Shown here in pieces: positions 1 to 11,015 of a stretch of DNA of 64,000 bases (position 1 is the stretch's first letter; every line of letters starts with the position of its first letter). The stretch is from Adiantum capillus-veneris. Lineage: Eukaryota; Streptophyta; Polypodiopsida; Polypodiales; Pteridaceae. The notes below the pieces were generated by a model. It was not told the origin of the DNA. It worked only from the letters and a program-made list of their open reading frames with translations, and did no database searches. The DNA lies in contig CM043946.1 in the NCBI GenBank assembly GCA_014529385.2, positions 37,212,058 to 37,276,057 of the forward strand. The letters run 5' to 3'. The translations under genes were made by a program, and so were the position numbers.

Positions 1-1578
1 TTCGAGAAGGGGAAGGAATTTTTATGAGTGATAAAAAGTCTTTTTCTATACAAAAAATCTTTAATTGAATATTCTTTTATGCTTGCGGGTGACAAACTCC
101 TCTCATCTATCAAAGTTTCTCTCCTTCTTACCTTTTTAGAGGAGGCATGTTGGCGCATGTTTTTCCCCTTGCAAAGCTTGAAATTCTCAAAATAAAGCCT
201 CCTCCAATAAAGATTGTGAGTCTCTTCCGAGGTACCATTGGCAAGCATAAATCACAAGAGAAGAGGAACCGGAAGACTTATAGGTTATGATGAGACAATG
301 GATGTGCTAGGATTAGATGGGCAAGAGTATAGATTCAAGAATCAAGAATCATAGAGAAGATCACTTGAGGAAAGAGACTGAGAAATATAGAGTTTCTAAT
401 CGAGAAATAACGTAGAAATTTGGAATGATGGTGGAAGGATGGGATAACATTATAAAGGAAGAAGTCTATTGCCTTCGAAATAAGTTGAAGAAGTTTGAGA
501 GGCATATACCCCTATCTCACAGCTAGAGGCTCCGTGCGTTCCCGGCTACTCTACAAACTTCTCGACAACGTCTTAAGGTTTTAAGGTTGACGTTCCTACT
601 AGCTGGTGGGATATGTGGTGGCAAGGCTGCCAAGAAAATGGTCGTAATGCCTCCAGTGGTGGTAAGAGGAGTCAACCAACTTAGAGGCACATTCCAGAAA
701 CTTTGTTAAGTTGCAAAGGGTTGTTGTTGAGCTAGCACACGAGGAGCTTTACTCATTCGGTGCGCCAGTCATGAGTGGTGACTAGTTCAAATGGAACTTT
801 GGTTAACGTGAATTTTTTTTGAAAAGCATAAGGCTCTCGCAATTGTTGCGGCCCAGGAATTGTAGGTATGTTGGACATCGAGAAAATCCCCGGTCGCAAA
901 CCCTTGTCACGGATTTTGACCATTGTTGGGCAACAAAGAGCGATGCTCCTTTCTTTAGAACTTGGAAATCAATCTAAGTTTGCTGGAGGTCTTAGAGTTA
1001 TTGGCTCAGAAACGTGGCTTACGTATAATCAGAAAGTATGTGAAAAGTTGGAGGGGCTAGTTGGAAGAGGTTCGGGATGATTGGGTGGAGGCTTGCAACT
1101 CCCTTTAAATTAAACCCTACATGTGAAAAATATGCATAAGAACAAAACCCTACATGTGAAATATACCTTTCTTGATGAGAAAAAATTAAATGCCTAATAT
1201 TAAGGCACTCCAATCCCGTATAGCCGGAGCCGTGTGAATCGCATGGCACTGTGAAGGTGAAGCGTCGCTATATTAGTTGGGTAATCGGGAATCGATTCCA
1301 GGGGCCCGGCCATCCTGCTTTATGACATAATAGTAAGCCATCCTGCTTTCCTGCTTTATGACATAATACTAAGCCATGCGCAATATTCTTATTCCTGCAC
1401 GCGGCAGCATCGAGCCCTGCAGGCCTTGTAATACAGCTACTAGCTGTGCATGGGACGTTGTTGCTGTGACCGGACCGGGCATCGATTCGCCTACATATTA
1501 TTAATATTCCTACTCTAATGCGTCGAGTACGACCTGCACTAGCTGCTGCTGCTGCTGAGGGCCGCGGCGCCAGCTCGC

Positions 1579-1586
1579 TATAAATA
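1579..1586 (+). promoter_or_regulatory. TATA box of the copy A small gene
   Basis: TATAAATA lies 78 bp upstream of the ATG at 1664, within a block conserved in all three copies. The block is followed by a CT-rich leader with ATCATCATC repeats. This is a typical plant core promoter, though the gene behind it is broken. Confidence 0.75.
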
Positions 1587-1663
1587 GGAGGCCCAGCCAG
1601 CTCCTTCTGATCATCATCATCACCTGCCTCTCCTTCTCCTTTGTTTTTGCGTTACGCATCAAG

Positions 1664-2003
1664 ATGGCGGATCTGGAGGAGCTGTGACTCGAGAGGACTG
1701 CCGCATCCCTTCAAGAGTACGAAATACAAGGCAAAGTCCTCTACAACTCCACCACCAAGACGGAGACCTTCGATATCCTGGTGCCGGAGGTGGGTCGCAC
1801 CTGAGACCGACATCCACGGCAACGTTCAGGTGCAAGGCAGCATTGAGCCGGGGGCCCAGGCATTCAAGTGCCGCGGCACCTCCACCGGCCTCTCCATCAC
1901 CTTCTACACTTCCGCAGGCGTGCCCAACAAGTGGCTTATCGCCAGCCCTGTGCCCGGCTTCACCGACGGGGTGCGCTACCAGGGCATTGGCACCTGGGCC
2001 TAA
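1664..2003 (+). pseudogene. Small GC-rich gene, copy A, broken
   Basis: This is the paralogue of the intact gene at 57883-58299. The ATG is kept, but about 34 bp after it are missing relative to copy C. Codon 8 reads TGA where copy C has TCA. In the middle, 45 bp are replaced by a single A just after the codons for PEVGR, which shifts the frame. The 3' half still matches copy C closely, including the ends VPNKWLIASPVPGF and GIGTWA, and it stops at the same TAA. No full-length product can be made. The decay is recent, because the rest is almost unchanged at nucleotide level. Confidence 0.9.
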
Positions 2004-2142
2004 TTATAATTAGATGTATCCATCAAAGTATAATGCTGCTACTGCCACTAGTTGTTATGCAGAGCAGCAGCTTTGCCGCCCTTATAACTACTGTGGAGCA
2101 GCTTGACGTTGTGCTACTCTAAGCCCACCAGCCGCCTACCTA

Positions 2143-2145
<3 letters not shown>

Positions 2146-2209
<64 letters not shown>
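2146..2209. repeat. (CT)n microsatellite, 64 bp
   Basis: An uninterrupted CT run lies about 140 bp downstream of the copy A gene. At the matching place copy B has a short CT/CA tract near 9584-9608 and copy C a CT then CA tract at 58326-58375. Confidence 0.97.
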
Positions 2210-2211
<2 letters not shown>

Positions 2212-2349
2212 ACGCACACACACACAGAGGCTATGTGTTTTATCTCTCGTTTTTTTTTAACAAAGTGCACATTTAGTCTCGAGAGTGGAATCTTTAAAAG
2301 ATCATAGCAATCTTCATTCATCTAAATAAGTATCCATGGTAGTCTAAGG

Positions 2350-2380
<31 letters not shown>

Positions 2381-2588
2381 AGTCTTACTCATTGCATTGC
2401 TTACCACTGTCTTTATCTCTTGATTCACAGCCTTGAGATCAAGACTCGTTAGATAGATCAAGTTGATCTCTTGGGATTGATCTTATGATGTTAACTAGTG
2501 TGCCTTTATTGGTTTCGGAGGGTTTTGAAATCTAGGGAGGCGACGAGCTGACAACGGATACAGGCATGGCTTGGATGTGTTTGTGTGC

Positions 2589-2627
<39 letters not shown>

Positions 2628-3107
2628 TCTATGGAAGCAGAGGAGTGAGAGAGAGCTTCAAGTGAAGAAGGAAAAGAAAGAATCGACGTGAAAGCAAAAA
2701 AGAGAACTGACCTACCTTTGGAGTTTGTTCTAACAATCCCCTCTATGTATGTGGGTATTTGAGAGAGAGACAGAGAGATAGAGAGTAAGAGAGAGCTTCA
2801 AGTGAAGAACCAAAAAGGGAGAACTGACGTAAAAGAAAAAGAGAGAAGTGACCTGTATTTCGAGATTGAACGCATAGGATAGGTATGCCAAAAAGAATCC
2901 AAAATACGAAGTATTGGTATGTACCTGAATATCGTGTCGTTGCTTAATCTCGAGACATTGTACCACGTCTCCTTGAAGCTCCCTCATAATCTCAATGAAC
3001 TTGCACCATGATTGAAATTAGGAGTTACTCGATGTTTTAAGTAAAAATATTTTCAAATTATATAGATAGTAGATGCAAAGGGATGCATTAGGTGCATGGG
3101 ATGCTCC

Positions 3108-3332
3108 TCACCCAATTTCCATAAACCGTAGCGAATGTGCCCTTCCCCCGCATACTTTGTTTTCTCCTCCAGTGTTGGAGGGGTGCTTTATGATTCTCCT
3201 GTAGTGTTGGAGGGACCTTTGTGTTTTAGATACTGTAATTGCGCGAAGTGAAAAATTCATCACCTTTAGTAGGTCGGTTGTTGTTGCTGGCTGCACTCGC
3301 TCTTCAACAAAATTTCTCTTTGCTAAACTCAC
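3108..3332 (-). CDS. Conserved 74-aa frame in unit, copy A, unknown function
   Basis: I do not recognise this frame. It is 74 residues long and begins MSLAKRNFVEERV. The same frame at the same length is open in copies B (10527-10751) and C (59287-59511), differing only by scattered substitutions such as Q/K and H/Y. Its composition is basic, with no signal peptide or membrane segment. Its 3' part reads through two copies of a short repeat containing GTGTTGGAGG, which makes a functional protein less certain. It lies just downstream, on the same strand, of the longer frame at 3597-4284 and could be a 3' exon of one minus-strand gene. Retention in three copies may only reflect recent duplication. 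Confidence 0.35.
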   Translation of the reverse strand: MSLAKRNFVEERVQPATTTDLLKVMNFSLRAITVSKTQRSLQHYRRIIKHPSNTGGENKVCGGRAHSLRFMEIG

Positions 3333-3596
3333 CTGGCCGGCCTTGCTCTAATCTCTATAAGTACTTTGAATACAATATATGAGTAGGCACTAGGCAATGC
3401 CAATTATAGATGGAGAAGGGCTTGTGGTATGCTTTTTTTAAACATAGTTGACATTTACCCTTGCGATCGGTTGCTTGCAGTGCTGAAGATTGCAACAGTC
3501 CCTACTTCTTCTTGTCAAAAATTGTGCATTGATGTTGTTGCAGCCAATACAACTGGTGATTGTGTGTCTTGAGTGCTACACGGTGTACCCGGTCAC

Positions 3597-4284
3597 TCAC
3601 AAGCCCATAGGACTGCACCAATATAGTATTTTGTCACACAGAGCTATTGCAGCTTCTTTCGTTGTTGTGGCTGCATCTAATACTCTATCACTCACACTAG
3701 GTTTGCTGCACTCTGCTAAATACAAAGGGTCTGTAATAACAAAATCATGAGGTTTTAAGAAGATATCTCTTTTGCTTGGTGTTCTAGTCAGAGATTCTGC
3801 ATTCAAGGTTGGCGTTCGGTTCTCTGTATACATATTCTCTAAAATAGGCAACTTCTCTAACATACTACCAACTACTACAATTGTTGTCAAGTTTTGTGTT
3901 GGTAATCTATCCCACGTATGGAAATCCCCAATAAGTGCAGTTTCAAACCCTTCAAGTGCTAAGAATTCTGACGTTGCAGAAGCAAGAGCTTCCAATGATA
4001 TGAGTTTCACTGCCTTAGCTCCTACACGATCATGCAACGAGGCTTCTTCTTTAAAGGATTTTGACTTGGTTTCTAAAGACCATCTTAACCATCTCAGTAG
4101 CAAGGTTCTGCTCAGCGAGCACTTTAGTAGCTCCTTCGAGAGTTACCACTGCATGAGCTGTGTTGTCGAACACTTTGCTATAATGAATATTGTCCTGAAA
4201 GCTAGTTGCTTTGGAAGAGCTGGATGGAGGAGACTCAGACAAGAAACTAGTAGGTGGAGGTTGCCTTAATTGGCCAGTTAGCAA
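3597..4284 (-). pseudogene. Two-frame minus-strand coding remnant, copy A
   Basis: Two overlapping minus-strand frames (4284 to 4051 and 4103 to 3597) read as one protein if a one-base shift is assumed at the TTTAAAG near 4055. The first part is Ser/Pro-rich and then helical (SKVFDNTAHAVV, EGATKVLAEQNLATEM). The second continues KEEASLHDRVGAKAVKL and ends near LDAATTTKEAAIALCDK. The same shift is present in all three copies, so the break, or a hidden intron, predates the duplication. I cannot assign a family. The plus strand has a 165-residue frame here that looks like a shadow, because the minus frame has the more protein-like composition. Confidence 0.4.
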
Positions 4285-4991
4285 AAGATTAGAATCATCT
4301 ACATTATTCGATTTAGAACAAATTTATTTATTGAGGCGTTTTAAGAGGGTAACCAATCATGACCTATGAATATGCTTGTGTGAAGGTCTTCGTCCTCTAA
4401 CTATCTCTATCAGTCAATGTGTAGTTTGGACCCAGTCTGAATGCATATCTTTGACCAACACTGTTTCATCGGAAATCTGTAAGATATATTTTGTTGTGGT
4501 TTTAGCAAGTTAACAAGCTTTCAACCCGACAAAGTCAATTTTGTTGCATAGGAAAAATATTTACAATTCATGTTGAGTCATTTGGATTGATTGACATAAA
4601 GCTACACAGAACGGAGTCAATGTACGTAGAGATGCTCTCCTGATAAGAAGAAGCATTCTCATGGTCTTCAAAATTGTTGTAGAGCGGTTGAGTAAGTTTA
4701 TGTAGAACCAGAAAGGTGGAGCTCCTTGAGAGAGACGAGCAACAGCAACGGCATCGGAAGGAGAAAGAGATGACCAGTAGAAACAGATGCGAGCTGGTGA
4801 GAAGTTGCTGCCTTCATACGTCACTATGATTTTGCTGCCTGAAGTGGCAGTGGCGTCTGTGACTATGCTTTTAATTTGGCGCTACCATCTATGCTTTTGC
4901 TGGCCAATCGGAGACTCTTAGGATATCAAGGTAAAAAATTTATTCTTTCTTCTCTTCTCTTCTTTGCACTCTTCTGTCTCTCTCTCTCTCT

Positions 4992-4995
<4 letters not shown>

Positions 4996-5041
<46 letters not shown>
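4996..5041. repeat. (TA)n microsatellite after a (CT)n run
   Basis: A run of about 46 bp of alternating TA follows a short CT tract. The CT-then-TA arrangement recurs at the matching place in copy B (12457-12510) and twice in copy C (61203-61290 and 62521-62570). Confidence 0.95.
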
Positions 5042-5045
<4 letters not shown>

Positions 5046-5697
5046 ACACACACATGAAAACACTTACGCACGTGCACGCATGCACACACATATGCATGTA
5101 TCCATATGCATTTATCATAGACATAGCCACAGACACAATGACAAACAACATGGATCAAGGTATGTTAATGAGCAAAGATCAATGGATTTAAAATACGTAT
5201 ACAACAAATTTAGAAATGCAAAAGCAGCACAGGAGCTGAACAAAGAGACACACATCATATCAAAATAGAGTGTCATGTTATACAAATGTCATGGCATAAA
5301 ATGTAGTTAGTGATTCAAAACTTGATCATGAGAAAGATGAATCGACCATCTTGGTCATCACTGCTGCCTGTATTTGACCCTCTAGCCCTCTTGGACCGTG
5401 ATCCAATGTTCAATGCATGCTCGTATGACGGACCAGTGGCCTACATCTACATAGTGTGGATGTCTGAGTAAGCATCCAAGATGGATATCCATGGCAACAT
5501 CTAGGTGTAAAGAAATAATGATTGAAGCTCCCATGCATTCAAGTGCCACAACACATCCGTCGTCCTAAGAGGATCTTGTTGCCCTCATGAGCTATATATA
5601 CCATTATAATTGTGCAGCAGTTTGTTGTATTCTAGGCACACCAAGTTATATATGCTGGTTTCTAAATAAAACAAGGATATTTAAAAAAACAAAGCAC

Positions 5698-5701
<4 letters not shown>

Positions 5702-5770
<69 letters not shown>
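5702..5770. repeat. (CT)n microsatellite, ~69 bp
   Basis: A near-perfect CT run. The orthologous tracts are shorter in B (13164-13199), short in C first half (61946-61962) and about 82 bp in C second half (63247-63328), so this site is length-unstable. Confidence 0.96.
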
Positions 5771-5776
<6 letters not shown>

Positions 5777-6289
5777 CAATGATTTGTTTGAAAGCCTAGT
5801 ACAGTAACTATGATAAAATTGAAAAAAATACAACATGTTTGCGATGGAAGAACATATATTAGAAGGTGTGTAACCCCAAAACCTAGTGAACCTTCAAAAT
5901 TCCTTAAACAACCAATAGAACACCCTTCCATGCTTTGATAGATTAGGGAGGGGTTGATGAAGAAAAGATCAATCATCGGAGAATGAGTGGATAATCTCAT
6001 CCCAAAATTGTGCCCAACTTAACTTTGCAGATTTTTGCTGATCAAAGTGTACTGTTTGTCCAATTCGATGCTATAACTACACATTATTGAACAATTAAAG
6101 CTAAAACATTTGGAGGCCCTTCAAATTTATTGTTATAAAGACTCATGGGTTGCTTTACATCAAATTTATCTTGCTACCCTTGATGACAAGCTGCTTAATC
6201 CCAGCCCATAAACATGAAACCTTATGTATGTTAGAGCTAAATTACAACCTGGATGTCACCAATTGCTCTTGCTAAGTAGTCCATACATG

Positions 6290-6290
<1 letters not shown>

Positions 6291-6357
<67 letters not shown>
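6291..6357. repeat. (CT)n then (CA)n microsatellite
   Basis: About 67 bp of CT followed by a CA-rich stretch to about 6394. Copy B has CT then a longer CA run at 14065-14134. The relative lengths of the two motifs are reversed between copies. Confidence 0.95.
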
Positions 6358-6361
<4 letters not shown>

Positions 6362-6704
6362 ACACACATACACAAACACACACACACACACACAATATTT
6401 TGTGTGTATCTTTGGTTCTTTTTATAAAGTGGATATTCATTCAAGAGTGGAAATGATAAGAGAGCTAGCATGCAAAGCAGAGAGAAAATTTATTCATTTT
6501 AGCCTCCATGAAATTCTAAAGAATAAGTTTGGAGTACAAAATCTCCTTCTAAAAAAGGGAAGGATTCATCATGGGCCATAAAGAAAGCTACGCAATCCAA
6601 GAGCTCAAATTCATGGGGGATTTGTGGGGGATTTTCTAAAGATTAACGTATAGTACCACGTAAATGTACAAGAGATGATCAGGTCATAGAAGGGTGGGAA
6701 GTTG

Positions 6705-6895
6705 CTCTTTTTTTCTTTGATAATGGTTCCACCCACAATTTCATCTCTATGGAGCTAGCTCAAAAGCTAGGAGTGGTACCAAAATTTATGAGTGTGATGA
6801 ACATACCAACACCTTCCACTTGTAATATTCACACTCTAGAAACGAAATAATTATTCCCTAAAGCAAGAAGAACCCATATTGCATCATATTGAGGG
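6705..6895 (+). pseudogene. Ty3-gypsy protease fragment at the A/B junction
   Basis: A short plus-strand fragment encodes the aspartic-protease motif FDNGSTHNFIS followed by MSVMNIPTPSTCNIHTLE, then reaches a stop. It is nearly identical to 54900-55080 just inside copy C. In C it is preceded by zinc knuckle, gag and primer-binding site of the same element. Here it is preceded by the tail of copy A, so it marks the breakpoint of the tandem duplication. Confidence 0.85.
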
Positions 6896-7286
6896 TCCTA
6901 ATTCCGTGATAAGGTAGGTAGAGGACAACCACCACCAAAAGCACACTATTATATGTACATGACACCATCCATTTCCATCATCCAAAGCCATGTTGGTAAG
7001 TCCTCTAGAAAACGTTATTAATTTTTCCATGGAAAGAAAAAGGTCTGCTAACTCTATCATTCACACCAATAGGATGCAAGCAACTTCCTAGATGATAACA
7101 ATGAGACTAGATCAAGCTGTAACAAAATTGCTAGCTTGAGGTAAGTTTATTGCGAGAGTTGGACTGTAGAGTAGTGCAACTGTAGATTGGTAATGTTACA
7201 ATAGATTATATAGTAGGATCTAGTCTTGGTGATGAATACACAAATCGTGGCTCTTTAAACAATATTGGGAGTGTTTTTTTTATAGG

Positions 7287-7510
7287 TTTCCACATCCCAA
7301 TGTGACTTCCTTGAGTACAATCAATAGTGGGTAAGCACATCCGAATGAGGTAGACAGTCATAGACAGTCAAACACACTCATTGCTTCTAATATACTAGGT
7401 TTCCACATCCCAATGTGACTTCCTTGAGTACAATCAATAGTGGGTAAGCACATCCGAATGAGGTAGACAGTCATAGACAGTCAAACACACTCATTGCTTC
7501 TAATATACTA
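7287..7510. repeat. 111-bp tandem duplication unique to copy B
   Basis: The block starting GTTTCCACATCCC and ending CTTCTAATATACTA is present twice in a row. Copy C has it once (55459 onward). Inside each unit, AGACAGTCAT/AGACAGTCAA is itself doubled relative to copy C. Confidence 0.9.
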
Positions 7511-7911
7511 GCATGTTTTCTATACATGTCCATGGCGTTGCTCCCAAAATTCAACTCCATGTCTAAATTGACATTGATGACAAGATCATGAACGATCCTT
7601 ACTTGGGCAACTGTGAAAGCAACTCTACAAGGATTTCCGTCCCAAGGCAAGCAATTCGAGAAGGGGAAGGAATTGTTATGAGTGATAAAAAGTCTTTTTC
7701 TATAGACAAAATCTTTAATTGAATATTCTTGTATGCTTGCGGGTGAAAAACACCTCTCATCTATCAAAGTTTCTCTCCTTCTTACATTATTAGATGAGGC
7801 ATGTAGGCACCTGTTTTTCCCCTTGCAAAGCTTGAAATTCTCAAAATAAAGCCTCCTCCAATATAGATTGTGAGTCTCTTGCGAGGTACCATTGGCAAGC
7901 ATGAATAACAA
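7471..7911 (-). CDS. Conserved minus-strand frame in unit, copy B, unknown function
   Basis: This 146-residue open frame on the minus strand is not recognised. Copy C keeps the same frame (155 residues, 55494-55961) and the left edge of the window holds its C-terminal part in copy A. Visible segments include ERCFSPASIQEYSIKDF, NSFPFSNCLPWDGNPCRVAF and VRIVHDLVINVNLDMEL, then MDMYRKHASILEAMSVF. The hydrophobic and charged pattern looks protein-like rather than random, with no signal peptide and no low complexity. Its 3' end lies in the 111-bp duplicated block. It may be an exon of a decayed gene carried by the unit; no promoter is evident. Confidence 0.35.
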   Translation of the reverse strand: MLFMLANGTSQETHNLYWRRLYFENFKLCKGKNRCLHASSNNVRRRETLIDERCFSPASIQEYSIKDFVYRKRLFITHNNSFPFSNCLPWDGNPCRVAFTVAQVRIVHDLVINVNLDMELNFGSNAMDMYRKHASILEAMSVFDCL

Positions 7912-9213
7912 GAGAAGAGGAACCGGAAGACTTATAGGTTATGATGAGACAATGCATGTGCTAGGATTAGATTGGCTTGAGGCAAGAGACTGAGAAATAC
8001 AGAGCTTCCAATCGCGAAATAACATAGAAATTTGCAATGATGGTGAAAGGATGGGATAACATTATAAAGGAAGAAGTCTATTGCCTTCGAAATAAGCTGA
8101 AGAAGTTTGAGAGGCATATACCCCTATGTCACAACTAGAGGCTCCGTGCGTTCCCGGCTACTCTACAAACTTCTCGACAACGTCTTAAGCTTTTAAGGTT
8201 GACGTTCCTACTAGCTGGTGGGATATGTGGTGGCAAGGCTGCCAAGAAAGTGGTCATAATGCCTCCAGTGGTGGTAAGAGGAGTCAACCAACTTATAGGC
8301 ACATTCGAGAAACTTTGTTAAGTTGCAAAGGGTTGTTGTTAAGCTAGCACACGAGGAGCTTTACTCATTCGGTGGCCCAGTCATGAGTGTTGACTAGACT
8401 AAATGCAATTTTGGTTAACGTGATTTTTTTTTGAAAAGCATAAGGCTCTCGCAATTGTTGCGGTCCAAGAATTGTAGGTAAGCTGGACATCGAGAAAATC
8501 CCCGGTCGCAAACCCTTGTCACGGATTTTGACCATTGTTGGGCAACAAAGAGCGATGCTCCTTTTTTTAGAACTTGGAAATCAATCTAAGTTTGCTAAAG
8601 GTCTTAGAGTTATTGGCTCGGAAACGTGGCTTACTTATAATTAGAAAGTATGTGAAAAGTTGGAGGGGCTAGTTGGAAGAACGCTCCAAAGCTCCAAAGT
8701 TCGGGATGATTGGGTGGAGGCTTGCAACTCCCTTTAAATTTAACCCTACTTGTGAAAAATATGCATAAGAACAAAACCCTACATGTGAAATATACTTTCT
8801 TGATGAGAAAAAATTAAATGCCTAATATTAAGGCACTCCAATCCCGTATAGCCGGAGCCGTGTGAATCGCATGGCACTGTGAAGGTGAAGCGTCGCTATA
8901 TTATTTGGGTAATCGGGAATCGATTCCAGGGCCCGGCCATCCTGCTTTATGACATAATAGTAAGCCATCCTGCTTTCCTGCTTTCCTGCTTTATGACATA
9001 ATACTAAGCCATGCGCAATATTCTTATTCCCGCACGCGGCAGCATCGAGCCCTGCAGGCTTTGTAATACAGCTACTAGCTGTGCATGCGACGTTGTTGCT
9101 GTGACCGGAGCGGGCATCGATTCGCTTACATATTATTAATATTCCTACTCTAATGCGTCGAGTACGACCTGCACTAGCTGCTGCTGCTGCTCAGGGTCGC
9201 GGCGCCAGCTCTC

Positions 9214-9221
9214 TATAAATA
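9214..9221 (+). promoter_or_regulatory. TATA box of the copy B small gene
   Basis: TATAAATA lies 77 bp before the ATG at 9298, in the same conserved block as copies A and C. The promoter region appears undamaged even though the gene body is mostly deleted. Confidence 0.75.
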
Positions 9222-9297
9222 GGAGGCCCACCCAGCCCTTCTGATCATCATCATCACCTGCCTCTCCTTCTCCTTTGTTTTTGCGTTAAGCATCAAG

Positions 9298-9393
9298 ATG
9301 GCGCAGCGGCTGAAGTACAAGTTGCTTATCGCCAGCCCTGTGCCCGGCTTCACCGATGGGGTGCGCTACAAGGGCATTGGCACCTGGGCCTAA
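9298..9393 (+). CDS. Small GC-rich gene, copy B, collapsed to 31 aa
   Basis: Relative to copy C, 321 bp are missing between the codons for MAQRLKY and KWLIASPVPGF. The join is in frame, leaving an open 31-codon frame from the original ATG to the original TAA. It joins the first seven residues to the last twenty-four, with W to L at the join and Q to K near the end. The promoter, leader and 3' flank are kept, so a transcript is possible. The product lacks nearly all of the presumed folded domain and is more likely a relic than a functional peptide. Confidence 0.7.
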   Translation: MAQRLKYKLLIASPVPGFTDGVRYKGIGTWA

Positions 9394-9710
9394 TTATAAT
9401 TAGATGTATCCATCAATGTACAATGCTGCTACTGCCACTAGTTGTTATGCAGAGCAGCAGCTTTGCCGCCCTTATAACTACTGTGGAGGAGCTTGACGTT
9501 GTGCTACTCTAAGCGCACCCGCCGCCTACCTACGGTCGTTTCTAAACAAATTAAGGTTCTTGGCGTGAAAGAAAACCAAAGGTCTTACTCTCTCTCTCAC
9601 ACACACACCGGCTATGTGTTTTATCTCTCGTTTTTTTTACAAAGTGGACATTCAGTCTTGAGAGTAGAATCTTTAAAAGATCATAGCAATCTTCATTCAT
9701 CTAGTCTAAG

Positions 9711-9759
<49 letters not shown>

Positions 9760-9966
9760 CTTACTCATTGCATTGCCTACCACTGTCTTTATCTGTTGAT
9801 TAACAGCCTTGAGATCAAGACTCGTCAGATAGATCAAGTTGATCTCTTGGGATTGCTCTTATGATGATAACTAGTGTGCCCATGATTGGTTTCGGAGGGT
9901 TTTGAAATCTAGGGAGGTGACGAGCTGACAACGGATACAGACATGCCTTGGATGTGTTTGTGTGCA

Positions 9967-10044
<78 letters not shown>

Positions 10045-10171
10045 TCAAGTGAGAAGAGGAGTAAGAGAGAGCTTCAAGTGAAGAAGGAAAAGAGAGAATC
10101 GACGTGAAAGCAAAAGAGAGAAGTGTCTACCTTTGGAGTATGTTCTAACAATCCCCTCTATGTATGTGGGT

Positions 10172-10206
<35 letters not shown>

Positions 10207-10526
10207 AGAGAGAGCTTCAAGTGAAGAAAGGAAAAGGGAGAACTAAAGTGAAAGAAAAAGAGAGAAGTGACCTGTATTTCGAGCTTGAACGCATAGGGTA
10301 GGTATGCCAAAAAGAATCCAAAATACGAAGTATTGGTATGTACCTGAATATCGTGTCGTTGCTTAATCTCGGGACTTTGTACCATGTCTCCTTGAAGCTG
10401 CCTCAAAATCTCAATGAACTTGTGCCATGATTGAAATTAGGAGTTACTTGATGTTTTAAGTAAAAATATTTTCAAATTATATAGATAGTAGATGCAAAGG
10501 GATGCATTAGGTGCATGGGATGCTCC

Positions 10527-10751
10527 TCACCCAGTTTCCATAAACCGTAGCGAATGTGCCCTTCCCCCGCATACTTTGTTTTCTCCTCCAGTGTTGGAGG
10601 GGTACTTTATGATTCTCCTATAGTGTTGGAGGGACCTTTGTGTTTTAGATACTGTAATTGCGCGAAGTGAAAAATTCATTACCTTTAGTAGGTCGATTGT
10701 TGTTGCTGGCTTCACTCTTTCTTCAACAAAATTTCTCTTTGCTAAACTCAC
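10527..10751 (-). CDS. Conserved 74-aa frame in unit, copy B, unknown function
   Basis: Copy B counterpart of 3108-3332, open over the same 74 codons. Differences from copy A include Q to K after EERV, T to I in PATTID, H to Y in IIKYP and ETG in place of EIG at the end. Family unknown; see the copy A entry for the caveats. Confidence 0.35.
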   Translation of the reverse strand: MSLAKRNFVEERVKPATTIDLLKVMNFSLRAITVSKTQRSLQHYRRIIKYPSNTGGENKVCGGRAHSLRFMETG

Positions 10752-11015
10752 TTGGCCGGCCTTGCTCTGATCTCTATATGTACTTTGAATACAATATATG
10801 AGTAGGCACTAGGCAATGCCAATTATAGATGGAGAAGGGCGTGTGGTATGCTTTTTTTAAACATAGTTGACATTTACCCTTGCGATCGATTGCTTGCAGT
10901 GCTGAAGATGGCAACAATCGCTGCTTCTTCTTGTCAACAATTGTGCGTTGATGTTGTTGCAGCCAATACAACTGGTGATCGTGTCTCTTGAGTGCTACAC
11001 GGTGTACCCGGTCAC

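Larger units (their letters stand above)
1..6704 (+). repeat. Segmental duplication unit, copy A (left end outside window)
   Basis: This is the first of three same-orientation copies of one unit. Its start matches 7657 onward in copy B and 55706 onward in copy C nearly base for base. It contains the tail of a minus-strand frame, a TATA box with a broken small gene (1579-2003), two minus-strand frames (3108-4284) and microsatellites at the same places as in B and C. Its end (GAAGTTGC near 6704) joins directly to gypsy protease sequence that begins copy B. Compared with B it lacks about 370 bp at 5778, between two TCAAT repeats. Confidence 0.93.

Noticed and set aside
3490-4269. Plus-strand reading frames opposite the minus-strand remnant
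   Set aside because: Composition (Ser/Leu/Val runs) looks like the antisense of the minus-strand frame, and conservation across copies does not favour this strand.
7471-7911. Assignment of the conserved unit frame to an endonuclease/exonuclease/phosphatase-type protein
   Set aside because: A weak resemblance of the HDLVINVN region was noticed, but the key histidine and neighbouring motifs are missing.
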